A stretch of DNA of 64,000 nucleotides from Microbacterium abyssi (GCF_015277895.1 NZ_CP063815.1:1240001-1304000), one strand, 5' to 3'; positions 51,088-59,703 are shown, counted from the first letter of the stretch. Notes: generated by a model from the letters alone, not told the origin. Numbers and translations: made by a program.

Positions 51088-53859
51088 GTGGCGAATCCTC
51101 TTGAGAAGCTGCTGCGCGCGGGCGAAGGCCGTGTCCTGCGCCGCCTGAACCAGGTCGTGAAGGCCGTGGGCGCGCTCGAGGAGGACTTCGAGAAGCTCAC
51201 CGACGACGAGCTCGCGAACGAGACGACCGAGCTGCGCGAGCGCTTCGAGAAGGGCGAGACGCTCGATCAGCTCATGCCCGAGGCGTTCGCCGCCGTGCGC
51301 GAAGCAGCCAAGCGCACCCTAGGCATGCGCGCGTACGACGTGCAGCTGATGGGTGGCGCCGCCCTCCACCTCGGGAACATCGCCGAGATGAAGACCGGTG
51401 AGGGCAAGACCCTGGTGGCCACGTTCCCCGCATACCTGAATGCGATCGCCGGCCAGGGCGTGCACGTCATCACCGTCAACGACTTCCTCGCCACGTATCA
51501 GGCAGAGCTGATGGGCCGCGTGTACCGTGCGCTCGGCATGACCACCGGCATCATCGTTTCGGGTCAGACCCCTGCGGTGCGACGCGAGCAGTACGCCGCC
51601 GACATCACCTACGGCACGAACAACGAGTTCGGCTTCGACTACTTGCGCGACAACATGGCGTGGCGCAAGGAGGACCTCGTCCAGCGCGAGCACTTCTTCG
51701 CGATCGTCGACGAGGTGGACTCGATCCTGATCGACGAGGCCCGCACGCCATTGATCATCTCCGGCCCGTCCTCCGGCGAGGCGAACCGCTGGTTCACCGA
51801 GTTCGCGAAGATCGCGCGGACGCTCGAGGCCGGCGAGGACTACGAGGTCGATGAGAAGAAGCGCACCATCGGCGTGCTCGAGCCCGGCATCGAGAAGGTC
51901 GAGGACTACCTCGGTATCGACAACCTGTACGAGTCGGCCAACACGCCGCTGATCTCGTTCCTGAACAACTCGATCAAGGCGCTCGCGCTGTTCAAGAAGA
52001 ACACCGACTACGTCGTCATGAACGACGAGGTCATGATCGTGGACGAGCACACCGGCCGCATCCTGGTCGGACGTCGCTACAACGAGGGCATCCACCAGGC
52101 CATCGAGGCCAAGGAGGGCGTACCGGTCAAGGCCGAGAACCAGACGCTCGCCACGGTGACCTTGCAGAACTACTTCCGCCTGTACGACAAGCTCGCCGGC
52201 ATGACCGGCACCGCCGAGACCGAGGCGGCCGAGTTCATGTCGACCTACAAGCTCGGCGTCGTGCAGATCCCTACGAACCGTCCGATGATCCGCAAGGACA
52301 ACGCCGACCTCGTCTACAAGAACGAGACGGCGAAGTTCGACCAGGTCGTCGAGGACATCGTGGAGCGCCACGAGACCGGTCAGCCGGTCCTGGTCGGCAC
52401 CGTGAGCGTCGAGAAGAGCGAGTACCTCTCGCGGCTCCTCGCGAAGAAGGGCATCAAGCACGAAGTCCTGAACGCGAAGAACCACGCGCGCGAGGCCGAG
52501 ATCGTCGCCCGGGCAGGCCGCCTGGGCGCCGTCACCGTCGCCACCAACATGGCCGGCCGCGGTACCGACATCATGCTCGGCGGAAACGCCGAGTTCCTCG
52601 CCGTGCAGGAGCTCAGGGGCAAGGGCCTCGACCCGGCGGAGACGCCGGAGGAGTACGAGGCCGCCTGGGACGAGACGTACGAGGCGATGAAGGCCGTCGT
52701 CGCCGAGGAGAGTGCGAAGGTCACCGAGGCCGGTGGACTGTACGTGCTCGGCACTGAGCGCCACGAGTCGCGTCGCATCGACAACCAGCTGCGCGGACGC
52801 TCCGGCCGTCAGGGGGATCCCGGTGAGAGCCGCTTCTACCTGAGCCTCACGGACGACCTGATGCGGCTGTTCCAGTCCGGCGCCGCAGAGGCGATCTTGG
52901 CCCGCACCAACTTCCCGGACGATGTGCCGATCGAGTCGGGTCTGGTCTCCCGGGCCATCCGCAGCGCCCAGTCGCAGGTCGAATCGCGCAACGCCGAGAT
53001 GCGCAAGAACGTCCTGAAGTACGACGACGTCCTGAACCGTCAGCGCGAGGCGATCTACGCCGACCGCCGTCAGATCCTGCACGGCGATGACATCGCCGAC
53101 CGGGTGCAGCACTTCATCGAGGACGCCATCACCGGCGTCGTGACCGACCACACCGGCGAGGGCCACACCGAGAGCTGGGACTTCGACGCGCTCTGGACCG
53201 AGCTGAAGACGCTCTACCCGGTCAGCGTCACGATCGACGAGGTCGTCGCCGAGGGGCGCGGCCGCAAGGGCGGCATCACGACCGACGGCCTGACCAGAGA
53301 GCTGCTCTCCGACGCGAAGATCGCGTACGAGAAGCGCGAGGAGACCCTCGGCGAGGCGGCGACCCGTGAGCTGGAGCGCCGCGTGGTGCTGCAGGTACTC
53401 GACCGCCGCTGGCGCGACCACCTCTACGAGATGGACTACCTCAAGGACGGCATCGGCCTGCGGGCGATGGCGCAGCGCGACCCGCTCATCGAGTATCAGC
53501 GCGAGGGTTACTCGATGTTCCAGTCGATGATGGGGCAGATCAAGGAGGAGTCGGTCGGCTACCTGTACAACCTCGAGGTCGAGGTCCGTCGAGCTGCCGA
53601 CTCCGAGGTGACCGAGGTCGAGGCGAAGGGGCTCGTCAGCGACGGCGGCGAGCAGCGTCTCGAGTACTCCGCTCCGAACGACGCCGGCGAAGTCGAGGTG
53701 CGCAACGACCGGGGCCAGGTCAAGCAGTCGGTGGCGGATGCAGAGGCCGCCGCTCCGCAGCAGGGCGAACGTGGCGCCTTCGGCCAGCGCACGGATTCTC
53801 CGGTTCAGGCCCCGCAGAACCGCGAGCAGCGCAGGGCCGCGGGCAAGAAGAAGAAGTGA
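51088..53859 (+). CDS. secA: Preprotein translocase ATPase SecA (SecA1)
   Basis: The 923-residue motor of Sec export has Walker A MKTGEGKT near residue 101-108, DEVD (Walker B) near 207, a preprotein cross-linking domain, NBD2 with [15 protein letters not shown] near 490 and [19 protein letters not shown] near 565, and helical wing and scaffold domains. The C-terminus ends [14 protein letters not shown] and lacks the Cys/His zinc-binding tail of many SecA proteins. GTG 51088 is preceded by AAGGGAGATGA. A TAACAT box (51011-51016) is a weak -10 candidate. Length and conservation identify SecA1. Confidence 0.97.
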   Translation: MANPLEKLLRAGEGRVLRRLNQVVKAVGALEEDFEKLTDDELANETTELRERFEKGETLDQLMPEAFAAVREAAKRTLGMRAYDVQLMGGAALHLGNIAEMKTGEGKTLVATFPAYLNAIAGQGVHVITVNDFLATYQAELMGRVYRALGMTTGIIVSGQTPAVRREQYAADITYGTNNEFGFDYLRDNMAWRKEDLVQREHFFAIVDEVDSILIDEARTPLIISGPSSGEANRWFTEFAKIARTLEAGEDYEVDEKKRTIGVLEPGIEKVEDYLGIDNLYESANTPLISFLNNSIKALALFKKNTDYVVMNDEVMIVDEHTGRILVGRRYNEGIHQAIEAKEGVPVKAENQTLATVTLQNYFRLYDKLAGMTGTAETEAAEFMSTYKLGVVQIPTNRPMIRKDNADLVYKNETAKFDQVVEDIVERHETGQPVLVGTVSVEKSEYLSRLLAKKGIKHEVLNAKNHAREAEIVARAGRLGAVTVATNMAGRGTDIMLGGNAEFLAVQELRGKGLDPAETPEEYEAAWDETYEAMKAVVAEESAKVTEAGGLYVLGTERHESRRIDNQLRGRSGRQGDPGESRFYLSLTDDLMRLFQSGAAEAILARTNFPDDVPIESGLVSRAIRSAQSQVESRNAEMRKNVLKYDDVLNRQREAIYADRRQILHGDDIADRVQHFIEDAITGVVTDHTGEGHTESWDFDALWTELKTLYPVSVTIDEVVAEGRGRKGGITTDGLTRELLSDAKIAYEKREETLGEAATRELERRVVLQVLDRRWRDHLYEMDYLKDGIGLRAMAQRDPLIEYQREGYSMFQSMMGQIKEESVGYLYNLEVEVRRAADSEVTEVEAKGLVSDGGEQRLEYSAPNDAGEVEVRNDRGQVKQSVADAEAAAPQQGERGAFGQRTDSPVQAPQNREQRRAAGKKKK

Positions 53860-53878
53860 CCCCGCGCTGAGACGCACG

Positions 53879-53914
53879 GAGAAAGCCTGCCGGTCGATGC
53901 CGGTAGGCTTTCTC
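53879..53914. terminator. secA terminator hairpin carrying the next gene's -10
   Basis: GAGAAAGCCTGCCGG, loop TCGATG and CCGGTAGGCTTTCTC form a 15-bp stem with one G-T wobble and a T-rich 3' arm, 19 nt after the secA stop. The 3' arm contains TAGGCT. Confidence 0.8.
53904..53909 (+). promoter_or_regulatory. -10 box inside terminator arm, leaderless aminotransferase
   Basis: TAGGCT in the 3' arm of the secA hairpin is followed by 6 nt and ATG 53916. Confidence 0.5.
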
Positions 53915-53915
53915 A

Positions 53916-55142
53916 ATGACCCACACGCGCAACTTCGACCAGTCGTCGAAGCTCAAGAACGTCCTGTACGAGATCCGAGGGAAGGTTCCGGCAGAGGCGG
54001 CGCGTCTGGAGGCCGACGGCCACAGCATCCTCAAGCTCAACACCGGCAACCCCGCGATCTTCGGGTTCGAGGCACCCCACCAGATCGTGCACGACATGCT
54101 CGCGGCACTGCCCACGGCGCACGGGTACAGCGACAGCAAGGGAATCATCTCCGCCCGCCGTGCCGTCGTCAGCCGCTATGAGGAGATCGAGGGCTTCCCC
54201 TCCTTCGGTCCGGATGACGTGTACCTCGGCAACGGCGTCTCCGAGCTCATCACGATGACGATGCAGGCCCTGCTCGACGAGGGCGACGAGGTGCTGATCC
54301 CGGCTCCCGACTACCCGCTGTGGACGGCGATGACCAGCCTCGCGGATGGCACCCCTGTGCACTACCTCTGCGACGAGCAGAAGGGCTGGGAGCCCGACCT
54401 CGAGGACATCCGGTCCAAGGTCAGCCCGCGCACCAAGGCGATCGTCATCATCAACCCCAACAACCCGACCGGCGCGGTCTACTCGCGCGAGGTGCTGGAG
54501 GGGATGGTGCAGATCGCCCGCGAGAACGAACTGCTGATCCTGTCCGACGAGATATACGACCGCATCCTGTTCGATGACGCCGTGCACATCCCGACGGCGA
54601 CGCTCGCGCCGGATCTGCTCTGTCTGACCTTCAACGGACTGTCCAAGACCTATCGCGTCGCCGGATTCCGGTCGGGCTGGCTGGTCATCACCGGCCCGCA
54701 GCAGCATGCGAAGGGATTCCTCGAGGGGATCACGCTGCTCGCCTCGACCCGGCTGTGCCCGAACGTCCCTGCGCAGCATGCGGTGCAGGCGGCACTCGGC
54801 GGCGTGCAGTCGATCGACTCGCTCATCGCGCCGTCCGGACGCCTGCACGAGCAGCGCGACATCGCCTGGCAGGGACTCGAGTCGATTCCCGGCGTCTCGT
54901 GCGTGAAGCCGCAGGGCGCGCTGTACGCGTTCCCGCGTCTGGATCCCGAGGTCCACGAGATCCACGACGACGAGAAGTTCGTCTACGACCTGCTGGTCGC
55001 CGAGCGGATCCTGCTCGTGCAGGGGACCGGGTTCAACTGGCCCACTCCGGATCACTTCCGCGTGGTGACGCTGCCTGAACCCCGCGTGCTGGGCGAAGCC
55101 ATCGAGCGGCTCGGGAACTTCCTCGCCGACTACCGGCAGTAA
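53916..55142 (+). CDS. Class I/II PLP aminotransferase, alanine-forming (AlaA/AspC type)
   Basis: The 408-residue aminotransferase has GNPAIFGFEAP at the N-terminus, IINPNNPTGAVYS near residue 180 (cofactor contact), DEIYDRI near 210 and the Schiff-base lysine in FNGLSKTYRVAGFRSGW near 245. These motifs match the Rv0337c/YfbQ-type enzymes that transaminate pyruvate and glutamate. ATG 53916 is leaderless behind the secA hairpin. The last 110 nt overlap the 3' end of the convergent CpaE-like gene, an unusual length of overlap. Confidence 0.88.
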   Translation: MTHTRNFDQSSKLKNVLYEIRGKVPAEAARLEADGHSILKLNTGNPAIFGFEAPHQIVHDMLAALPTAHGYSDSKGIISARRAVVSRYEEIEGFPSFGPDDVYLGNGVSELITMTMQALLDEGDEVLIPAPDYPLWTAMTSLADGTPVHYLCDEQKGWEPDLEDIRSKVSPRTKAIVIINPNNPTGAVYSREVLEGMVQIARENELLILSDEIYDRILFDDAVHIPTATLAPDLLCLTFNGLSKTYRVAGFRSGWLVITGPQQHAKGFLEGITLLASTRLCPNVPAQHAVQAALGGVQSIDSLIAPSGRLHEQRDIAWQGLESIPGVSCVKPQGALYAFPRLDPEVHEIHDDEKFVYDLLVAERILLVQGTGFNWPTPDHFRVVTLPEPRVLGEAIERLGNFLADYRQ

Positions 55143-56178
55143 CCGTCGTGCGCGGCCGGGCGGGCTCAAGGTGCTCGGCCAGCCGTCGCACCGCGGCGAC
55201 CAACGGCGAGCGGGGTGTGACGTCCGCCATCGGGCGTGCGTGCAGCAGAGCGGCATCAGCCGCGCGCTGATCGTAGGGGAGGAACGTCACGTCCGTGATC
55301 CCCGCGAAGCGCTCGAGCGCGCGCCTGATCTGCCCGCGCGCGTCGATGCCCAGCGGGCCGGGCCGTACCTGGTTCGCGACGACGGCGATGTGCGCGGTCG
55401 GGCCGACCAGCCCGCGCAGCTCGGCATGGTCGCGCAGGAAGCGCGAGATCGACAGCGGATCGGCGGCGGTGACGGCGACGATGACATCGGCTTCGCGGAG
55501 CACGGTGGTCGTCGCGGCATGGCGGCGTGGGCCGGCGAGGTCGTCAGAGACCTCCTCGTAGGCGTCGAAGGCCGCTGACACGTCGATCACGGTCTCCTCG
55601 GCCCACTCACGGCACACGCCGAGCGTCGCAGTCAACCGCTCGGCGGAGAGCTCCGGCCAGCGGGAGGGACGGTTCAGGCCCGCGAGCACCTCCACGGCGC
55701 CCGCGCTCGTCTCCACGGCGACGGCGACGCGGCTGAGCTCGGCGGCATCCAGACCGCCCAGCTCGGCGCGGCGGCAAGCGGCGGCGATCCCTGGTGCATC
55801 GTCACCCAGGGCGAGCAGCAGAGCGAGCGACGGGGCCACAGTGTCCGCGTCGACCAGCGCACAGCGGCGCCCCGTGCGTGCCAGCTCCAATGCCAGCTGA
55901 ATCGCGACGGTCGAGCGGCCGGGCGCGCCCTGAGGACCCCAGACCGCGACGATCCGGCGGTGCGCCGGGATGAGCCGCGCGGCGGTGGGCGGTGTCTCCT
56001 GCGACAGGGCGTCGGCGATCCGCCAGACGTCGGCATCCTCAGGCAGCGCCTCGGGCAGGCCGTAGCGGCTGAGCAGGCGCGACTCACCGGCACCGAGGGT
56101 GACGATGCGCGATCGAGAGGATGACAAGGGCGATGCCGATGAGGAACCGGATGTCGCCCCAGAATGCGCGCCGGGCAC
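55033..56178 (-). CDS. CpaE/ParA-like ATPase, N-terminally truncated and with a foreign tail
   Basis: The frame has 381 codons from GTG 56178. The recognisable protein begins near RIVTLGAGESRLL (about residue 23), has a variant Walker A VWGPQGAPGRSTVA (Arg where most have Lys), ALVDADTVAPSLALLLALG, and PSRWPELSAERL and DVSAAFD typical of the actinobacterial CpaE-like MinD/ParA family. The receiver-like N-terminal domain of such proteins is missing. The last ~37 codons are antisense to the aminotransferase gene and show no family resemblance. Upstream codons overlap a SAF/CpaB-like start in another frame. Likely the product of a deletion; function doubtful. Confidence 0.6.
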   Translation of the reverse strand: MPGAHSGATSGSSSASPLSSSRSRIVTLGAGESRLLSRYGLPEALPEDADVWRIADALSQETPPTAARLIPAHRRIVAVWGPQGAPGRSTVAIQLALELARTGRRCALVDADTVAPSLALLLALGDDAPGIAAACRRAELGGLDAAELSRVAVAVETSAGAVEVLAGLNRPSRWPELSAERLTATLGVCREWAEETVIDVSAAFDAYEEVSDDLAGPRRHAATTTVLREADVIVAVTAADPLSISRFLRDHAELRGLVGPTAHIAVVANQVRPGPLGIDARGQIRRALERFAGITDVTFLPYDQRAADAALLHARPMADVTPRSPLVAAVRRLAEHLEPARPRTTVTAGSRRGSSRAARWLRPARGVQAASPRGSDPEWAS

Positions 56179-56194
56179 GCGGTTTCGTCGTCAT
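56084..56194 (-). pseudogene. 5' remnant of SAF/CpaB-like pilus-assembly gene
   Basis: ATG 56194 opens a 36-codon frame whose first ~29 residues (MTTKPRARRAFWGDIRF, then LIGIALVILSIA) match, from recall, the cytoplasmic tip and first membrane helix of Microbacterium SAF-domain (CpaB-like) proteins. It then runs into the CpaE-like sequence out of frame and stops at 56084. This fits a deletion joining the start of a SAF gene to the middle of the next, CpaE-like gene. It is too short to be functional. Confidence 0.6.
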
Positions 56195-56291
56195 GCCCTC
56201 ATCGTCACAGAATCGACCGACTCGAGGTGGAAGTTATCCACAGGACGGGTGAGTGGTACGGGCGGACCGGTGGCGCCGTCAGAATGGAGAC

Positions 56292-56576
56292 ATGTCCGAT
56301 TCGCCCGCATCTGCTCCTCGCTTCCTCGCGCCCGCGCAGGTCGCCGAGCTGATGAGCATCGACGTGGACGAGGTGATCGCACTCGTGATCTCCGGTCGCC
56401 TGCGCGGCGCGAAGCTGGGCTCTCCCGCTCGCTGGCGCGTCGAGGAGGGGAGTATCGCCGACTATCTGGCGGAGCAGACCGAGGAGGCGCGGCGGATGGC
56501 ATTGTGGCGCCAGGCCGACGAGGCGAGCTTCCCCGAGGTGTGGGGGCCACAGGGCAGAGGCCCGCGGCATCCCTAG
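56292..56576 (+). CDS. Small BldC/excisionase-like helix-turn-helix protein
   Basis: The 94-residue protein has the AlpA/BldC/MerR-like DNA-binding pattern FLAPAQVAELMSIDVDEVIALVISGRLRGAKLG, with ARWRVEEGSIADYLAEQ ending the fold (each quoted in short pieces of the family pattern). The C-terminus is short and charged. CAGAAT lies 7 nt before ATG 56292 and could be a -10. The stop (TAG) overlaps the stop of the convergent unknown gene in a shared CTAG. It is close to but not part of any phage or excision module; role unknown. Confidence 0.75.
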   Translation: MSDSPASAPRFLAPAQVAELMSIDVDEVIALVISGRLRGAKLGSPARWRVEEGSIADYLAEQTEEARRMALWRQADEASFPEVWGPQGRGPRHP

Positions 56577-57163
56577 ATCGTCGAGCTCGCGGTGCGCACC
56601 CAGCGCAGCGCGGCGAACGGCACGACCCGGAATGCGCGCACGGCGCCGGCCAGACGGGCTTCGCCCGCGTCGTGCACGGCGAGATCCAGGTGATCCTGCC
56701 CAGCGCGATCGATCGTGCCATGCAGCACTTCGCCGTCGGCCAGTGCGAGGCGCACGGCCAGCCGCCGGCGTGCGAAGTCGCGCATCAGGAAACCCAGCGT
56801 CATGCGCTCGCGCAGCCCGTCCTGGGTGACCTCGACGTCCTCCAGCGTGTCGAGGAGCGCGCCATGGTGGGTCTCGACTCCCGTCACCGATGTCATCGGC
56901 ACGATCAGCGCACCCGTGGTCTCAACCGGCTGAGCGGCGATCCAGTCCGCTCCCACCGCGCGCAGACGACCGGAATGATGCTCGCCTCCTGCCAGGCGGA
57001 CGGTGATGGGGGCATCGCTCTGCTGCAGAAGGCGCAGACGGGTGCGCAGCGTGAGTTTCGAGATGCGCAGCCGCTCGGACTCGGCGTCGAGCGCCGCACG
57101 CTCCGCCTCCCACTCGGCGGCGAGCTGACCCTCCAGGTCCTCGAACAGGCGATCCCAGTGCAC
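56573..57163 (-). CDS. Conserved actinobacterial protein of unknown function
   Basis: The 196-residue protein has an N-terminal acidic helix (DRLFEDLEGQLAAEWEAERAAL), then two half-barrel-like beta regions (VRLAGGEHHSGRLRAVGADWIA and VRLALADGEVLHGTIDRAGQDHLDL, quoted as patterns) that look like an internal repeat of an SH3-like or Sm-like fold. No catalytic motif. GTG 57163 is 7 nt after a minus-strand TACGCT box. It is convergent with the helix-turn-helix gene and divergent from the Rv3235-like gene. It may be RNA- or DNA-binding, an inference from fold pattern only. Confidence 0.62.
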   Translation of the reverse strand: MHWDRLFEDLEGQLAAEWEAERAALDAESERLRISKLTLRTRLRLLQQSDAPITVRLAGGEHHSGRLRAVGADWIAAQPVETTGALIVPMTSVTGVETHHGALLDTLEDVEVTQDGLRERMTLGFLMRDFARRRLAVRLALADGEVLHGTIDRAGQDHLDLAVHDAGEARLAGAVRAFRVVPFAALRWVRTASSTI

Positions 57164-57170
57164 ACGGACG

Positions 57171-57176
57171 AGCGTA
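57171..57176 (-). promoter_or_regulatory. -10 box, leaderless start of 57163 gene
   Basis: Minus-strand TACGCT is followed by 7 nt and GTG 57163. Confidence 0.5.
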
Positions 57177-57287
57177 CGGGACGCGCTCGGGTCGTGTACG
57201 AGTTATCCACATCTTCCGCGGATGGCCCGGCGAGTGACCGCGCACCCGTGCTGTACTGTCACGCACCACGTACCGAGAGTGACCACG

Positions 57288-57674
57288 ATGACGCTTCAAG
57301 AGTATTTCGCACCGCAGCCGACACCCGCATCGGACCTTCCGGACCCCATGCCGCTGCTGCGAAGTCTCACTCAGGGGGTGCTCGAGGTCTTCGCCGGCGT
57401 GCGGGAGATCGATCAGCTCGCTCGCTGGTTCAGCGAAGAGGCGTTCCGCAGACTCGGTGCAAGAGCCAATCTGTCGGCACGCGCCCGCAGCGCGCGCGGG
57501 ACGGCGCCGGCGAGACCTGTGTTCGAGGTCCTGTCGATCCATGAGGCGACGCCCGCCGACGGCATCGTCGAGGCGGTCGTCGTCGTGGCGGGCCCCGGCC
57601 GCACCAGGGCCGTGGCGATCCGGTTGGAAGGGCTGGATCACCGCTGGCGGGCCACATCGTTCGCCGTGCTCTGA
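57288..57674 (+). CDS. Rv3235-like small protein
   Basis: The 128-residue protein has a Pro-rich N-terminus (PQPTPASDLPDPMP), a helical LLRSLTQGVLEVFAGVREIDQLARW segment (residues ~24-48, quoted as pattern) and a C-terminal beta stretch with DGIVEAVVVV and HRWRATSFAVL. This layout matches the Rv3235/DUF6459 family of actinobacteria, which is of unknown function and close to secA in mycobacteria too. ATG 57288 fits the family start; the frame extends 22 codons further upstream without homology. TACTGT at 57253-57258 may be its -10. Confidence 0.75.
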   Translation: MTLQEYFAPQPTPASDLPDPMPLLRSLTQGVLEVFAGVREIDQLARWFSEEAFRRLGARANLSARARSARGTAPARPVFEVLSIHEATPADGIVEAVVVVAGPGRTRAVAIRLEGLDHRWRATSFAVL

Positions 57675-57691
57675 TCGCCGTGCCCGCTGAC

Positions 57692-57697
57692 TAGTCT
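57692..57697 (+). promoter_or_regulatory. -10 box, leaderless start of pdtaS
   Basis: TAGTCT is followed by 6 nt and GTG 57704. Confidence 0.5.
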
Positions 57698-57703
57698 TGA
57701 AGT

Positions 57704-59188
57704 GTGTCAACCCTCAGTGATCTCGTCCATGCCCAGGGCTGCCTGAACGACGAAGACGTCGAATGGCTCCACCGTCTCGCGGGGGACGGACAGCTGCTCG
57801 CGGATCTCGCCTCCGCCGATATCGTCATCTGGGTCGCGACCGACGATGGCTCCTTCATCGCCGTCGCGCACACGCGCCCGAGCGGCGCCGCGACGCTGTT
57901 CTATCGCGACATTGTGGGGGAGCGGGTGCGACCGCAGTGGCGCACGCAGGTGCAGGGCGCCTTCGAATCCGGCGAGATCGTCGACTCGTCGTCGCCGGAC
58001 TGGTTCGAGGAGACGCCCACCCGTGTGCGCGCGGTGCCGATCGTGCGTGCGCGGAGAAACGACGGTCAGAAGCCGCCGGTGATCGGCGTCGTCACCCGGC
58101 ACACGAATCTCGGCGAGGTACGTACGCCCTCGCGCCAGCAGATCACGTTCGACGAGTGCGCGAACGACCTGTTCCGTATGATCTCCTCAGGCGAGTTCCC
58201 CGACCTCGCCGCACCGACGTCTCCGCGCCGCGGTGCGCCCCGTGCCTCCGACGGGCTCATCCGGATCGACGTCGACGGGATCAGCACATTCGCCAGCCCC
58301 AACGCGCTCTCGGCGTTCAACCGGATGGGCTTCGATGACGAGCTGGAGGGGGAGTCGCTCGCCGAGGTGACCACGCGCATCCTGCCCACCACTCGCCAGG
58401 TCGACGAGTCGCTGCCGGTCGTGGTCACGGGGCGCGCGCCGTGGCGCACCGACATCGAGGCGCGCGGTGTCACCGTGTCGCTGCGCGCGATTCCGCTCAA
58501 GGATCACGGCACGCGCATCGGCGCGATCATCCTGTGTCGCGACGTCAGTGAGCTGCGCCACCAGGAGCAGGAGCTCATCACCAAGGACGCGACGATCCGT
58601 GAGATCCACCACCGGGTGAAGAACAATCTGCAGACCGTCGCTTCTCTGCTGCGCATTCAGGCTCGGCGCACGCACTCCGATGAAGCGCGGGATGCCCTGA
58701 CCCAGGCCATGCGCCGGGTCGACGCCATCGCCGTGGTGCACGACACGCTCGCACAGGGGCTCACGCAGAAGGTCGACTTCGACGAGGTCTTCCACCGGGT
58801 GCTCAAGCTCGTCGCCGAGGTCGCTGCCGCCCCCAACACCAGGGCGCGCACGCAGTCGACCGGGCATTTCGGCGTGCTGCCCAGCGAGTACGCGACGCCG
58901 CTCGCGCTGGCACTCACCGAGGTCGTCACCAACGCCGTCGAGCACGGCCTCGCCGGCAAGGAGGGCACGGTGACGATCGATGCCGCGCGCACGGACGACA
59001 AGCTGCACGTGTCGGTGCGCGACACCGGGCACGGTCTGCCGGAGGGGCGCGTGGGTCAGGGGCTCGGCACGCAGATCATTCGCACGCTGATCCAGGGCGA
59101 GCTGGGTGGCAGCATCGAGTGGCGCGGAGGTGAGGGCGAGGGCACCGAAGTGTCCATCGACATCCCGCTCCGATGGCTCAACCGGTGA
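57704..59188 (+). CDS. pdtaS: Sensor histidine kinase PdtaS
   Basis: The 494-residue soluble kinase has an N-terminal GAF-like domain (about 1-140), a PAS-like domain (about 185-285), a HisKA_2 dimerisation helix with His302/His303 in REIHHRVKNNLQ and an ATPase domain with ALTEVVTNAVEHGL and VGQGLGTQIIRTLI. No membrane segment. Its place next to whiB1 and near sigH/aroA is the Rv3220c arrangement. PdtaS phosphorylates the ANTAR antiterminator PdtaR, which is not in this window. In mycobacteria it responds to nutrient and metal cues. Confidence 0.92.
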   Translation: MSTLSDLVHAQGCLNDEDVEWLHRLAGDGQLLADLASADIVIWVATDDGSFIAVAHTRPSGAATLFYRDIVGERVRPQWRTQVQGAFESGEIVDSSSPDWFEETPTRVRAVPIVRARRNDGQKPPVIGVVTRHTNLGEVRTPSRQQITFDECANDLFRMISSGEFPDLAAPTSPRRGAPRASDGLIRIDVDGISTFASPNALSAFNRMGFDDELEGESLAEVTTRILPTTRQVDESLPVVVTGRAPWRTDIEARGVTVSLRAIPLKDHGTRIGAIILCRDVSELRHQEQELITKDATIREIHHRVKNNLQTVASLLRIQARRTHSDEARDALTQAMRRVDAIAVVHDTLAQGLTQKVDFDEVFHRVLKLVAEVAAAPNTRARTQSTGHFGVLPSEYATPLALALTEVVTNAVEHGLAGKEGTVTIDAARTDDKLHVSVRDTGHGLPEGRVGQGLGTQIIRTLIQGELGGSIEWRGGEGEGTEVSIDIPLRWLNR

Positions 59189-59190
59189 TG

Positions 59191-59243
59191 ATGAGTCGGG
59201 TCGGGCCTCGTCTGCGAAGCGGACCTGACGCGATTCGACTCAT
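59191..59243. repeat. 53-bp inverted-repeat element between pdtaS and whiB1
   Basis: ATGAGTCG (59191-59198) and CGACTCAT (59236-59243) are perfect 8-bp arms around 37 nt. They start 2 nt after the pdtaS stop in the convergent gap. Likely a terminator or REP-type element. Confidence 0.5.
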
Positions 59244-59281
59244 GGTTGAGCGAGACCCGCGTAGCGGGCCGGGCCGAAACC
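59244..59281. repeat. Degenerate REP-like sequence
   Basis: GGTTGAGCGAG ... CCGAAACC around a CCCGC/GCGGG stem resembles the common Microbacteriaceae intergenic repeat that reads GGTTGAGCGAGCG...AAACC. This is recall, not a search. It abuts the 53-bp element. Confidence 0.4.
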
Positions 59282-59302
59282 GACCGAGCCGGGAAACCGA
59301 GA

Positions 59303-59551
59303 TCAGGAGGCGCGGCGGGCGCGCGCGGCGCGGCGCTTGAGAGCGCGGCGCTCGTCTTCGGAGAGACCGCCCCAGACGCCGGAGTCCTGGCTGGTCTCCA
59401 GGGCGTACTGCAGGCAGATCTCGGTCACCGTGCAGGTGGCGCAGACAGACTTCGCCTTCTCGATCTGGTCGACGGCGGGTCCGGTGTTCCCGACGGGGAA
59501 GAACAGCTCGGGGTCGACAGTCAGGCAGGCAGCTTTGTCGCGCCAATCCAT
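59303..59551 (-). CDS. whiB1: WhiB-family Fe-S regulator WhiB1
   Basis: The 82-residue protein starts at ATG 59551, preceded by GAGGAGC. Cys9, Cys37, Cys40 and Cys46 have the exact spacing of mycobacterial WhiB1, followed by SGVWGGLSE and a basic RRAARARRAS tail. WhiB1 is an essential iron-sulphur protein that binds the primary sigma factor and reacts with nitric oxide. A longer frame to 59635 adds residues not found in the family. The leader of ~150 nt upstream contains an AT-rich inverted repeat. Confidence 0.95.
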   Translation of the reverse strand: MDWRDKAACLTVDPELFFPVGNTGPAVDQIEKAKSVCATCTVTEICLQYALETSQDSGVWGGLSEDERRALKRRAARARRAS

Positions 59552-59683
59552 GGGGGCTCCTCGGTGTGGATGATCGGTGAGCGTTCGCGATGCGAAGGCT
59601 CCATTTCGAGCGGCGATAACGGGTACGACGCTCATCAGTAGTGCGAGCGGATGCTCGCCCCACGCCGCTGTGGGAGCACATGA

Positions 59684-59703
59684 CTGTTAACATTGTGTTA
59701 CAG
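59684..59703. promoter_or_regulatory. AT-rich inverted repeat upstream of whiB1
   Basis: CTGTTAACATTGTGTTACAG has arms CTGT-A and T-ACAG and is the only AT-rich stretch in the 208-nt gap between whiB1 and the 59760 gene. It is a probable promoter or operator for whiB1, the opposite gene, or both. It does not fit the CRP consensus well. Confidence 0.45.

Noticed and set aside
51319..53916. An 865-codon open frame antisense to secA
   Set aside because: High-GC codon bias keeps the complementary frame open; the plus-strand frame is an unmistakable SecA.
59684..59703. Considered as a CRP site for whiB1
   Set aside because: Half-sites are TGTTA and TTACA with an 8-nt gap; CRP sites need TGTGA-N6-TCACA.
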